Positions 23,859 through 31,062 of a stretch of 64,000 nucleotides of DNA are shown piece after piece (the first letter of the stretch is position 1; each line of letters starts with the position of its first letter). The translations under genes were made by a program, and so were the position numbers. The notes below the pieces were generated by a model that saw only the letters and a program-made list of their open reading frames with translations, was not told the origin of the DNA and searched no databases. The DNA is from Halomonas borealis. GTDB lineage: Bacteria > Pseudomonadota > Gammaproteobacteria > Pseudomonadales > Halomonadaceae. Where the stretch lies: the NCBI RefSeq assembly GCF_004798905.1, contig NZ_SDMO01000006.1, positions 62,001 to 126,000 on the forward strand. Reading direction: 5' to 3'.

Positions 23859-24586
23859 GCCGCACCGCCTTGGCCATCCCGCAAGGCCAGCTCGAGCCGA
23901 AATAGATCACAGCAGATGCTGTGCGCGAGGTGGTGGCAGTTCGTCTCTGCATCGCGCTGCTGCCCCTGGGCCAATGCCAGCTCATGGCGCAGCGTGGCGG
24001 CGAGGTAACAGCGCGAGGCATCGGGCACCTGCTGCCAATTACCTGCCGCATACTTGCGAGCGCCCTGGGTCAACACGTCGACGACCTCGCCCAGCGCCAG
24101 CGGCATGTCCATGAACAACAGATCCATGCGCGGCTTCTCACCGTCGTCCTTGCGCCCCGCCACATCACCAGAGGCGGGCTCCCGAGAAGGCGCCGGGTCA
24201 GCGACAGGCGTCGCCGTGCTGGCGCCAGGTCTCGTCACCGGCTTGGGCGCACCCCCAGGGCGGGGGCTCAGGGTGTCACGGCGCTGGGGGCGCACCGACG
24301 GCACCGGCGCGTTGGCGGCGGCGCTGCCCCGCTCATCGCGGGTGGCCGGAGGCGTCGGCGCCTTGATGGCCTGACTCGTCGGCACCCAGGCATCGCCATG
24401 CTGTTCGATCAGCTGCTGGCGCTTCAGCTCCGCCAGGATCACCACCACCATGGCGCGATCACGGGCACTGCTCGCATTCAATGCGGCCTGCACGATCAGG
24501 GTCGCCACAGGACGATGGCTCTCTCTATGCTGATCGACCAGCGCCAGCAACACCTCGCCCTCCTGATCCTTATGCACGTTCGCCAT
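23855..24586 (-). CDS. DUF5664-type dATP/dGTP hydrolase domain with long N-terminal extension
   Basis: A 243-residue protein, ATG at 24586 with AGGAG upstream. Residues 1-80 look like a small winged-helix (ALVDQHRESHRPVATLIVQAAL). Residues about 80-145 are Pro/Ala/Arg-rich and disordered. Residues about 145-235 match the DUF5664 pattern of phage nucleotide hydrolases: GRKDDGEKPRMDLLF, LTQGARKYAAGNWQQVP, RHELALA, HHLAHSICCDLF. Enzymes of this type change the dNTP pool during phage replication. Substrate is not deducible from sequence alone. Confidence 0.72.
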   Translation of the reverse strand: MANVHKDQEGEVLLALVDQHRESHRPVATLIVQAALNASSARDRAMVVVILAELKRQQLIEQHGDAWVPTSQAIKAPTPPATRDERGSAAANAPVPSVRPQRRDTLSPRPGGAPKPVTRPGASTATPVADPAPSREPASGDVAGRKDDGEKPRMDLLFMDMPLALGEVVDVLTQGARKYAAGNWQQVPDASRCYLAATLRHELALAQGQQRDAETNCHHLAHSICCDLFRLELALRDGQGGAA

Positions 24587-24893
24587 GGCGGAACTCCTCA
24601 AGGCCCATCGGGCGCCGCTGTTGGGATTGATGGGCCAGCGCACGACCGGCACCGGTGAGCGAGAACAGCGGGTGGCAGTCCTCGCTCACCTGCTCGTCGA
24701 CCAGGGTCTCGATATAGCCCTGCCGCTCCAGCCGGGTGACGGTGTTGGCCACCTGGCGCCAGCTCGGCCCGGCGCCGCCGGCATTGGTCAGCCGCCGCCA
24801 CAGGTAGTTGACGGTCAGCGCGGTGTGCGGGCCGCCGGCACGCGCCAGCGTCAGCAGAATCGCGCGGTCCAGCGTGATGGCCAGATCATTCAT
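24570..24893 (-). CDS. Winged-helix DNA-binding protein
   Basis: A 107-residue protein (MNDLAITLDRAILLTLARAGG) with GGGAGG upstream of the ATG at 24893. The layout LTVNYLWRRLTN, SWRQVANTVTRLERQGYIETL, then DCHPLFSLTGAGRALA is a classic winged helix with the recognition helix at about 42-55. Likely a phage transcription factor or a replication-associated DNA binder. It overlaps the next gene at 24586. Confidence 0.7.
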   Translation of the reverse strand: MNDLAITLDRAILLTLARAGGPHTALTVNYLWRRLTNAGGAGPSWRQVANTVTRLERQGYIETLVDEQVSEDCHPLFSLTGAGRALAHQSQQRRPMGLEEFRHGERA

Positions 24894-25230
24894 CGCCACG
24901 CCCTCCCCGACTCTTCACGTAGGCGGCCACCTCGGCACAACCGTTCTCGCTCAGCGCCAGCACCTGCCGGCTCGGCGTTCCACGGGTGCCCACTACCTCG
25001 AGAAGCTGGACGTCGAGCAGTTCGGAACAACGGCCACACACGCTCGACAGCGCCAGCCCAGTGCGCTCGGCCAGCTCATGGCGGGTATAACCCTGGTCCT
25101 CGGCCAGCCAGTACAGCTGGAGCAGGATCACCTGCTGCTGAGACCCGGACCGCCCAGAGCGGCGGACATCATCCAGCCCCTCGCGGGAGACCTCGTTGCC
25201 GGTAGGCTGCATCAATGCGCTCATGGTCAT
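24886..25230 (-). CDS. MarR-like winged-helix protein
   Basis: A 114-residue protein with a helical start and a winged helix at about residues 38-100: LLQLYWLAEDQGYTRHELAERTG in helices, LALSSVCGRCSELLDVQLLEVVG, RQVLALSENG. It starts at the ATGA junction with the P-like gene. Two winged-helix genes in a row (this and 24570-24893) may be a duplication. Function unknown. Confidence 0.68.
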   Translation of the reverse strand: MTMSALMQPTGNEVSREGLDDVRRSGRSGSQQQVILLQLYWLAEDQGYTRHELAERTGLALSSVCGRCSELLDVQLLEVVGTRGTPSRQVLALSENGCAEVAAYVKSRGGRGDE

Positions 25231-26000
25231 GCCCTCCCCAGTGCTGCCCGCAGGGACTTGAGCCCCTGGTCGGCGTTCATGGCATGCGGCAGGCCATCGG
25301 CCTCCGCCTGCTGCTGCGCGGCCTCGCGCCCAGCACGCTCGGCGATCTCGGCGCGGGTGCGCTGGCCGTCGTGCTCGAGTAGGTGGCGCGGCGTCAGGTC
25401 CTCGCCGGCCATCACCCGATTGATCAGGGCCTGGTACTCACGACCGAAGCGGCGCTCCAGGCGGTCCACCCGGCTCGGCAGCACGTGTGTCAGTTCCCAC
25501 CAGCCCACGGCACTGCCGGCCATATGCACCGCCTCGTGGCTCCAGCGGTGCTGGCGCGGATCGTGCGCGTTCGCCGTGGCCTCACGCCAAGCCTCGGCCA
25601 CGGCCGGCAGGCCGACATCCTCGGGGCGGGGCTCGCACAGCGCGGCGAACGCCACCGGCTGTGGCGGCCAAGCCTCGTCGCCGGCCCGGGCCGCCTCGCG
25701 CACCTGCTGGCGCAGACGGCCGATGCCCAGCTCCAGGTGGCGAACGCTCAGGTGGGCCAGCTCGGCCAGCCAGCGCTCACCCTCGTCGTAGGCGCCCCAC
25801 TGGCTGCTGAACTTGTAGCCATAGAGCTCGGTCAACGCGTTGAACACGTGGTCGATCTCACTCTCCGTCACGCGGGGTGTATTCGCCGTCGATGACGTTG
25901 CCGGATCCACCTGACTGCTGTGCTCGGGCTTGAGCACGCGCTTCCTGTGCGGACATACGGCGGTGGCCAGCACCTGGGCGGCCGTTTGACTGTTGGGCAT
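25227..26000 (-). CDS. Replication protein P-like helicase loader
   Basis: Similar to lambda P in layout and in the C-terminal half: LPAVAEAWREATANAH, HRWSHEAVHMAGSAVGWWELTH (helical), RRFGREYQALINRVMAGEDLT. It should deliver host DnaB helicase to the origin held by the O-like protein. The ATG at 26000 has a perfect AGGAGG but lies 143 bases inside the O-like gene; a GTG at 25871 beside the O stop lacks a ribosome site and would give 214 residues instead of 257. Which start is used is open. Confidence 0.77.
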   Translation of the reverse strand: MPNSQTAAQVLATAVCPHRKRVLKPEHSSQVDPATSSTANTPRVTESEIDHVFNALTELYGYKFSSQWGAYDEGERWLAELAHLSVRHLELGIGRLRQQVREAARAGDEAWPPQPVAFAALCEPRPEDVGLPAVAEAWREATANAHDPRQHRWSHEAVHMAGSAVGWWELTHVLPSRVDRLERRFGREYQALINRVMAGEDLTPRHLLEHDGQRTRAEIAERAGREAAQQQAEADGLPHAMNADQGLKSLRAALGRA

Positions 26001-27093
26001 GACGAGCCTCCTGCGCCTTGGCGCGTTCACGTTCCTGGTTGCGTTTGATCGCCAGCGGCTTCCACTGGGCGCGTAGCTTGCGGGGTGAGCGGATGTTGGC
26101 CTGCCAGAAGTCATCGGCGTTGGCCCAGGCGAACAGCGCCCGGATGTGGCGCAGCTCCCGGCCATCGCGTTCGCGCATCAGACGGATCTGGTCAGCCCAA
26201 GCAGCCATCGAGCGGCTCTCGGCGCCGCCAGGCAGGTCGTCGACCCGGGCAGCCATCCACTCGGCCAGTTCCAGGTCCTCGGCGGTGCCCCATTGCGAGC
26301 CGCTGCGGTTCTGGATCGCGGCATCGGGGCGGTGCTTCAACGTGGGGGGCTGGGTGGAAGCAACGCTGGAAGAATCTTCCACGGTTGCCTGAGTGTCAGA
26401 GCCCTCTCGCGCGTCTTTCCTCGTAGGTACGTCAGTACCTACACCGGAGGTACCGGAAGGGTGGCGCACCTCCCGTGGCGGACATGTGGCGGACTGTCCT
26501 GCGTCAGAGGCTCTAGAACGCGGGTTTTGCCGTGGCGCACCTCCCGTGGCGCTCCCATGGCGCACCCCCTGCGGATTTTCTGCACCCTGCGTGGCGGGCT
26601 GACCGGCGCGAGCCCCGTCACCATGCGGCTTCTTCCGTGGCGGGCTATTTTCTTCACCCCCCTGCGGATTTTCTGCACCCTGCATGGCAGCCACCTCCTC
26701 CGGCACACCGTCGGCATCGGCCAACGGCAGGTAGAATTCCATCGGCGCCACACCGCGAGAGGTGTCGTGCAGCCGCATCAGCAGGCCGGCGGCCACCAGG
26801 CGCTGGATCAGACGTTTGATCTGGTCACGGGAGTACGTCACCGCTTCCTCGCGACTGCCAGCCGGTGGGCGGTACTCCAAGCGCTCCTGGATCTGCCGAT
26901 AGTCGATCTTGCGCGCACGACCGACGATGCCGGTGGCATAGTCCATGTGGCGCCGCATCACGCGCAGGTAGATCACCTGGCATTCCTGCGGCAGCGCATC
27001 GAGGGATTCGTCCTCATCGGCATTCCACGACGTCACCTGCTGCGACCTCCGGGGCCTAGCCTGGTAAGGGAAAGAGAGAACATCAGCCGGCAT
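25858..27093 (-). CDS. Replication protein O-like origin binder
   Basis: A 411-residue protein, ATG at 27093 overlapping the upstream stop, with GGAGGG. Residues 20-115 are a winged-helix DNA-binding region (LPQECQVIYLRVMRRHMDY, KIDYRQIQERLEY, YSRDQIKRLIQRLVAAGLLMRL). Residues about 125-250 are low complexity with GAENPQG twice, encoded by direct repeats that may be the origin. The C-terminal 130 residues resemble the DnaB/P-contact domain (DLELAEWMAARVDD, HIRALFAWANADDFWQANI). Gene order O-P matches lambda. Confidence 0.83.
   Translation of the reverse strand: MPADVLSFPYQARPRRSQQVTSWNADEDESLDALPQECQVIYLRVMRRHMDYATGIVGRARKIDYRQIQERLEYRPPAGSREEAVTYSRDQIKRLIQRLVAAGLLMRLHDTSRGVAPMEFYLPLADADGVPEEVAAMQGAENPQGGEENSPPRKKPHGDGARAGQPATQGAENPQGVRHGSATGGAPRQNPRSRASDAGQSATCPPREVRHPSGTSGVGTDVPTRKDAREGSDTQATVEDSSSVASTQPPTLKHRPDAAIQNRSGSQWGTAEDLELAEWMAARVDDLPGGAESRSMAAWADQIRLMRERDGRELRHIRALFAWANADDFWQANIRSPRKLRAQWKPLAIKRNQERERAKAQEARHAQQSNGRPGAGHRRMSAQEARAQARAQQSGGSGNVIDGEYTPRDGE
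26423..26690. repeat. Iteron-like repeats inside the O gene, candidate phage origin
   Basis: The 20-mer beginning GTGGCGCACCTCCC occurs at 26461 and 26532, and each copy heads a trio of RTGGCG motifs with equal spacing (26461/26475/26486 and 26532/26546/26557). A 26-base repeat containing CTGCGGATTTTCTGC occurs at 26565-26590 and 26658-26683. A palindrome GTAGGTAC-GTCA-GTACCTAC lies at 26423-26442. Repeats in the middle of an O-like gene are the lambda ori layout. Confidence 0.6.
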
Positions 27094-27382
27094 GATCGCC
27101 CTCCAGCTTCGCCAGCTCGGCCAGGTAGTCCTCCACCAGCTGCTCATGGCGGACCCACTGCGCCACGACCCGGTCCCGGTCTGTGACGTCTTCCTGCTCG
27201 GCTTCCACCAGCGCCAGCAGCATGGCCATGGCATGATGGAAGCGAGCCCGGGTGGCGGCCTCTTCAACCGGGCCGGCATGGTGAGCTGCTCCCTCGACGG
27301 CCAGCCCCAGACGGGCGACCTCAAGGACCAAATCAGTGCGGGCGTAGTCGGCGTAGCTCGGCCGTATCAGTGCGGTAGTCAT
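27083..27382 (-). CDS. Early protein after cro, unknown
   Basis: A 99-residue helical protein; ATG at 27382 is preferred because GAGGGG precedes it, over a GTG at 27418. It reads MTTALIRPSYADYART followed by two long helices (VEEAATRARFHHAMAMLLALVEAEQ and DRVVAQWVRHEQLVEDYLAEL, each an uninterrupted helix). It sits where lambda has cII but shows no helix-turn-helix. Function unknown. Confidence 0.65.
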   Translation of the reverse strand: MTTALIRPSYADYARTDLVLEVARLGLAVEGAAHHAGPVEEAATRARFHHAMAMLLALVEAEQEDVTDRDRVVAQWVRHEQLVEDYLAELAKLEGDHAG

Positions 27383-27423
27383 CTCGTCCCCTCGTCCTGT
27401 CCCTGTATGCGTGTCCACCCCGG

Positions 27424-27687
27424 TCAGGCGGTCGCCGAAGTGTCCCGGCCGGGGGTAAGCTTTGGGGTAGAGCGAGGGCCGGCATGCTCCAGCAGCCAGG
27501 CCTCGGTGAAGGCGCCGCCACTGGCCGCGGCCATACGACGGGCATGCTGGGTTTCACCAGTAAATTCGGTGCGAGGAAGGAAGCCCCGGTGGAGCCACTT
27601 GTAGATACCGCGGGTGCTGATGCCGCAGATGCGGGCGCATTCGGTGACGCCGCCCAGCTTGTCGATGGCTTGGCGCAAAGCGCTCAT
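27424..27687 (-). CDS. Cro-like repressor (YdaS/Cro type)
   Basis: An 87-residue protein from ATG 27687, behind GAGAGG. The first 45 residues are a Cro/YdaS helix-turn-helix: LRQAIDKLGGVTECARICGI then STRGIYKWLHRGFLP. The C-terminal part (AFTEAWLLEHAGP...) is helical and flexible. Divergent from the CI-like gene across an 84-base operator region. It is expected to shut off the repressor and switch the phage toward lytic growth. Confidence 0.83.
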   Translation of the reverse strand: MSALRQAIDKLGGVTECARICGISTRGIYKWLHRGFLPRTEFTGETQHARRMAAASGGAFTEAWLLEHAGPRSTPKLTPGRDTSATA

Positions 27688-27707
27688 GGGGCTGAACCTC
27701 TCTATAA

Positions 27708-27722
27708 TGTACTTTGGGTACA
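27708..27722. promoter_or_regulatory. Operator O1 in the cI-cro region
   Basis: Inverted repeat TGTAC-TTTGG-GTACA, placed just after the -10 box of the leftward promoter. It shares the GTAC-N5-GTAC form with O2 and with a site at 31793-31805. Confidence 0.7.
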
Positions 27723-27751
27723 TAATAGATGGGTACTGAAAGTACAATCAA
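27722..27751 (-). promoter_or_regulatory. Leftward early promoter (PR equivalent)
   Basis: Minus-strand TTGATT (27751-27746), 18 bases, TATTAT (27727-27722). O2 fills the spacer and O1 starts at the -10 box, so repressor binding would block polymerase. Reads into cro and the replication operon. On the plus strand TACAAT at 27743-27748 with a poor -35 may be the repressor maintenance promoter. Confidence 0.65.
27733..27745. promoter_or_regulatory. Operator O2 in the cI-cro region
   Basis: Inverted repeat GTACT-GAA-AGTAC, centre 24 bases from the centre of O1, within the spacer of the leftward promoter. Confidence 0.7.
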
Positions 27752-27771
27752 GGATTGAGATCATTGAACCC

Positions 27772-28263
27772 ATGGTTCACGACACCGACTCAAGAGCTGA
27801 ATTCGTCGCTCGCCTCAAGACTGCACTGCGCCAAACCGGCCGCAGCGGGCGCGGCGAAGGCGCGTTCCTGAAATCCATCACAGGCGTCACACCCAAGGCT
27901 GCCAGCAAGTGGCTCAACGGCGAAACTCGCCCCGGGCACGACAACCTAGTCAAGATTGCAGAGCGTCTCGGTGTCCGAGAGGAATGGCTGATTTACGGGC
28001 ACGGCCCCATGGAGTCTTCCTCAGATGCGCATTCTAGCGATGGCTCTGACGATCGAGTGCGTGAACAGTGGCAAGACAATCAAGCGCCGGGCAGCGGATT
28101 GCTCGACTCTTTGATGCGTCTCAAGGGTGCGATAACCCCCCGCTCGAGATCCGCCATTTTTCGCATCGCCAAGGCAGCAGAGGAAGGAAAGATCTCGGAG
28201 AAGGACATGGAACTACTGGAAAGGATCGCCGCCCGCTTTGAGCACAACGACAACCCCTCTTGA
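27772..28263 (+). CDS. CI-like repressor lacking a cleavage domain
   Basis: A 163-residue repressor. Residues 8-75 form a helix-turn-helix (AEFVARLKTAL, GEGAFLKSITGV, TPKAASKWLNGETRP, NLVKIAERLGVREEWLIYG). The rest is an acidic linker and a C-terminal helical pair (RSAIFRIAKAAEEG and KDMELLERIAARF) that likely dimerises. Lambda CI (237 residues) has an S24 self-cleavage domain with Ser/Lys; none is seen here. The ATG at 27772 has no ribosome site and lies about 17 bases after the likely start of transcription, similar to leaderless lambda cI. Confidence 0.82.
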   Translation: MVHDTDSRAEFVARLKTALRQTGRSGRGEGAFLKSITGVTPKAASKWLNGETRPGHDNLVKIAERLGVREEWLIYGHGPMESSSDAHSSDGSDDRVREQWQDNQAPGSGLLDSLMRLKGAITPRSRSAIFRIAKAAEEGKISEKDMELLERIAARFEHNDNPS

Positions 28264-29092
28264 GTCGATCGAGCTCGCCCGCATGACCACCGCCCTGGGT
28301 ACGGTGGGCGAAGGCCGCGACAACGAGACCTACAAGGCCGAGCTGATCACCGAGTCCGGCAACACCGTAACCGGCTACGTGAAGCTCTCCGACCGCTCCT
28401 ATCAGCTGGTCTCCGAGCTGGCTGCGGCGCAGCTCGGCCGCGCGCTGGGGCTTCCGGTCCCCACGCCCTACCTCACCATCGTCGATACCGCATTACTCGA
28501 GGAGCGCTTCGAAACCGGATTCGCCGGACACGGACTGATGTACGCCTTTGCCAGTCGCCAGGCCGGCAACGAGAGCTACAGCCTGGAGCGTCTGCTGAAC
28601 CGCGAGGTGGCCAATGCCGTGAGCTACCTGCAGGATCTCGAGGGCGGTTTCGACTACAGCGGCGCGGCGGCCTTCGATGAGTTGATCGCCAACGACGACC
28701 GCAACCTGGGCAACATCGTCTTCACTCCAGCCAACCGCCGTGCCTGGCTGATCGACCACGGCCGAGCGCTCACCGGTGAGCTATGGCCCCTGTTCGGGCT
28801 GGACGATCCCACGGTATCCGTCACCAACCATCTTGCCGATGATGCCGCTAAGGGCTGGTCAGAGCCTGGCCGGCGGGAGATGGAACACCGCACCCAGGAA
28901 CTCTGCCGGGATTGCGCCAAGGTGTCGCTTGAGGAACTGGACCGTGACGGTCATTATCAACGCATCGACAGCGCCATCGACGCGGCCGACATCATCGCAT
29001 TCCTGCGCCAACGCACCTTCAGGACCGTCGAACTGATATGCAGCCGACTGCAACTCGACCAGCTCCACCTGCCCCCTCCGCAGACACCCTGA
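28238..29092 (+). CDS. HipA-like kinase in the rex position
   Basis: A 284-residue protein kinase-like fold. From a TTG at 28238 the N-terminal strand IELARMTTALG is kept; an ATG at 28283 would cut it. Visible motifs: GYVKL with Lys49 (ATP binding), the catalytic loop IANDDRNLGN at 150-159, and LIDHG with Asp173 (metal binding). Small HipA-like kinases lacking the N-terminal HipB-binding part look like this. It overlaps the repressor end by 26 bases, so it should be expressed in the lysogen. Substrate unknown; inhibition of translation by tRNA-synthetase phosphorylation, as HipA does, is only an analogy. Confidence 0.72.
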   Translation: MSTTTTPLESIELARMTTALGTVGEGRDNETYKAELITESGNTVTGYVKLSDRSYQLVSELAAAQLGRALGLPVPTPYLTIVDTALLEERFETGFAGHGLMYAFASRQAGNESYSLERLLNREVANAVSYLQDLEGGFDYSGAAAFDELIANDDRNLGNIVFTPANRRAWLIDHGRALTGELWPLFGLDDPTVSVTNHLADDAAKGWSEPGRREMEHRTQELCRDCAKVSLEELDRDGHYQRIDSAIDAADIIAFLRQRTFRTVELICSRLQLDQLHLPPPQTP

Positions 29093-29952
29093 GCCGCATC
29101 GCCATGCCAGCCGTGAAGGCGCGCTGGATGGCGGTGCAGGCCGAGCCGATCACCTTCTCGGGGGAGCGCATCACCATCGCCGTGGCGATAGTGATGGAGG
29201 ATGGCGGGTACCAGGTGGTACGGGCTATCGATCTCGAGCCGCTGGAATGCGCGTTCGGCCGCTTTGGCGCGCAGTTCCTCGCGCTGGCCGATCAGGTCGT
29301 CGCCAACCTCCAGGGGCATCTGGCCACCGGTGGCCGGCTGGAAGAGTGGCGCCCGATCTTCGAAGGCATCTACACCGGTCAGGCCGTCACCACGCACAAC
29401 ACCAGCGTGGAGAAGATCACCGCCTCGGCTCTGCGTCACACCTCGCTGTTCAGTGCCAAGACGCGGAACCGGCGCGAGAACCAGCCCGGCCAGCGCCAAC
29501 TCGTTCGTTTCCAGAAGCAGATCAAGGACATCGTAACGGCCACCCGCGAAGGCTACGGCCCGCGTTTCAACCGCGGGATGTCCGTATTCAAGAACACGAA
29601 GACCCAGTACAGCTACATCGGCGACCACCTGGCCATGAACCTGGCGATAATGGATGCTACCGGCACCGGCCACTCCCAGCAGCGTGATGCGGCTATTCGC
29701 AAGCTGAATCAGCTCGCCGCCCTGCGCGACCATGCGCCCCAGTTCAGCCACCAGCTCAAGTCGCTGGTCATGGGCATCTGGGTGCCGAGCCATCAGCTCG
29801 ACGAGCGCCAGCAGGATCTACTGGACAGCTATCTCGACGAGCTCGCCGTCGACGCCAAGCGGCTGGAGGTACGCTTCGAGCCCACCGACGGCCGGCGGGC
29901 CATGGCCGACGCCGCCCAGCCGTTCGCCAGGATGATCCTCGCCGACGTTTGA
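29038..29952 (+). CDS. Partner protein of the HipA-like kinase, unknown
   Basis: A 304-residue protein that overlaps the kinase gene by 55 bases in another frame. After a Pro/Ala-rich start it reads VKARWMAVQAEPITFSGERI (two strands) and TIAVAIV, then long helices. This SGERITIAV pattern faintly recalls the RGERINIGV strand of DUF3037 proteins, which are found beside HipA-like kinases. Other patches are FQKQIKDIVTATREGYG and SYIGDHLAMNLAIMDATG. No membrane segment. A two-gene kinase plus partner module is likely; either protein could be the target sensor or antidote. Confidence 0.6.
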   Translation: MQPTATRPAPPAPSADTLSRIAMPAVKARWMAVQAEPITFSGERITIAVAIVMEDGGYQVVRAIDLEPLECAFGRFGAQFLALADQVVANLQGHLATGGRLEEWRPIFEGIYTGQAVTTHNTSVEKITASALRHTSLFSAKTRNRRENQPGQRQLVRFQKQIKDIVTATREGYGPRFNRGMSVFKNTKTQYSYIGDHLAMNLAIMDATGTGHSQQRDAAIRKLNQLAALRDHAPQFSHQLKSLVMGIWVPSHQLDERQQDLLDSYLDELAVDAKRLEVRFEPTDGRRAMADAAQPFARMILADV

Positions 29953-29994
29953 AGCATTCTGCTACTATTTCGTCTCTTCAAGGTTGATTCCATA

Positions 29995-30336
29995 ATGAGC
30001 ACTAGAGACTCGGGAGGCGAGACGCAAGTGAAACGCGACCCCGACAGCTTCGACATGACGGGGCATGAGTTCGCCAACTACCTTGCCGTTCATTGCCAAA
30101 ATGCGAAATGCCCTGCTTGCGGCACTCTGGATCCGCCCATAATGGCAGCAGATTCGGCAGATGGAGTGGTACACCTTTCCACTGCGCCGATCGCTCAGCC
30201 TTCAGGGTATGGTGCCAAAGGATATTGCACAGCAATATGCAAACACTGCGCCTATGTCTGGCATTTCGATGCCAGCATGGTCTTGGACTGGGTACTTGAT
30301 CAACGCAAGAAGGCCCCCGACAATGAATCGTCTTAG
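29995..30336 (+). CDS. Small zinc-ribbon protein in the lysogeny operon
   Basis: A 113-residue protein with C39-x2-C42 and C82-x2-C85, plus C34 and C78, arranged as a two-knuckle zinc ribbon. It ends with WHFDASMVLDWVLDQRKK. Base composition is lower in GC than neighbours, suggesting separate origin. It lies 42 bases after the kinase partner and overlaps the next gene by 14 bases. Function unknown; could sense nucleic acid or a phage protein. Confidence 0.65.
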   Translation: MSTRDSGGETQVKRDPDSFDMTGHEFANYLAVHCQNAKCPACGTLDPPIMAADSADGVVHLSTAPIAQPSGYGAKGYCTAICKHCAYVWHFDASMVLDWVLDQRKKAPDNESS

Positions 30337-30646
30337 AGTCGTAGGCGAAACCTACAGCGGCCCTCCACCCAAGACCCCCTACGGTGGTGATGGCAGCGGA
30401 GGAGGAGAGCCCCCCATGAGCGGCCTAGAATCACGTGTGGAACATCTTGAGCGCGATGTCAGCGACATCAAGTCAACACTGGCACGGATGGAAGGTCAGT
30501 TCGAGGCCATGAATACCAAGCTGGACAACTTCGCCACGAAAACCGAGCTTGCCCATACCGAAACCCGCATCATCAAGTGGAGCGTGGGAACGATCTTGGC
30601 AGCAGGTGGCCTCGTCTTCGCCATCATGCGGTTCCTTCCTACCTGA
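30323..30646 (+). CDS. Coiled-coil protein with C-terminal membrane anchor
   Basis: A 107-residue protein, or 76 residues from an ATG at 30416 which has a much better site (GGAGGAGG). The middle is a heptad coiled coil (LESRVEHLERDVSDIKSTL, MEGQFEAMNTKLDNF) and the end is one membrane helix (WSVGTILAAGGLVFAIMRFL). The topology recalls XhlA-like and other tail-anchored phage proteins. As last gene before a terminator in the repressor operon it occupies the rexB-like place; membrane depolarisation or blocking of DNA entry are possible roles. Confidence 0.65.
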   Translation: MNRLRVVGETYSGPPPKTPYGGDGSGGGEPPMSGLESRVEHLERDVSDIKSTLARMEGQFEAMNTKLDNFATKTELAHTETRIIKWSVGTILAAGGLVFAIMRFLPT

Positions 30647-30678
30647 AGAAAACTCGCTTTCAACTGCGTAGACCAAGA

Positions 30679-30703
30679 ACCCGCCCACCGTGGCGGGTTT
30701 TTC
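30679..30703 (+). terminator. Terminator of the cI operon
   Basis: AACCCGCC-CACCGT-GGCGGGTT followed by TTT, 33 bases after the stop of the coiled-coil gene. It closes the operon begun at the repressor. Confidence 0.85.
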
Positions 30704-30939
30704 ATGTGGCATATGCCAAGCCTACTGATGACTCCAGGCGCTTGGCGATGCTTTAGAAAATAACTCTCTGCTGAATTAAAAAGGCAGTGTTTTCAACCGC
30801 CTAATCCTTCGTGATGGAGCGTGACTTCCCACCTCCTCTCTCGACCGCTCAAGCGAAGAACTTCTAGGTAGATACTCCTTCGCTAACCGATTGGAACGGT
30901 TCAGGAACTTTCGGGACAGATCGCCTCAAAGGCCACAAC

Positions 30940-30959
30940 TCATCCACAGGTTATCCACT
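30940..30959 (+). promoter_or_regulatory. Pair of DnaA-box-like sites
   Basis: TCATCCACA (30940-30948) and TTATCCACT (30951-30959), each one or two changes from TTATCCACA, spaced 11 bases start to start. Confidence 0.5.
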
Positions 30960-31027
30960 TGATGAGCGGCAAAAAGCACACTATCTTGTGCCCGTTGGCT
31001 GCCTGAACCACAGGTTCATGTATCCAG

Positions 31028-31062
31028 CAAAAAGAAAAAGGCCCTCCTCTCGGAGAGCCTTT
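31028..31062 (-). terminator. Minus-strand terminator without an evident gene
   Basis: On the minus strand AAAGGCTCTCCGAGAGGAGGGCCTTT (hairpin arms GGC-TCTCC / GGAG-GGCC with one mismatch), then TTCTTTTT. Suggests a short leftward RNA or the end of an unnoticed small gene. Confidence 0.55.

Noticed and set aside
26461..26690. CRISPR-like appearance of repeated GTGGCGCACC units
   Set aside because: Repeats are inside a coding gene, irregularly spaced and without uniform spacers; iterons are the better reading.
27772..28263. Self-cleaving (S24) domain in the CI-like repressor
   Set aside because: The protein ends after about 90 residues beyond the HTH and lacks the Ala-Gly cleavage site and the Ser/Lys pair.
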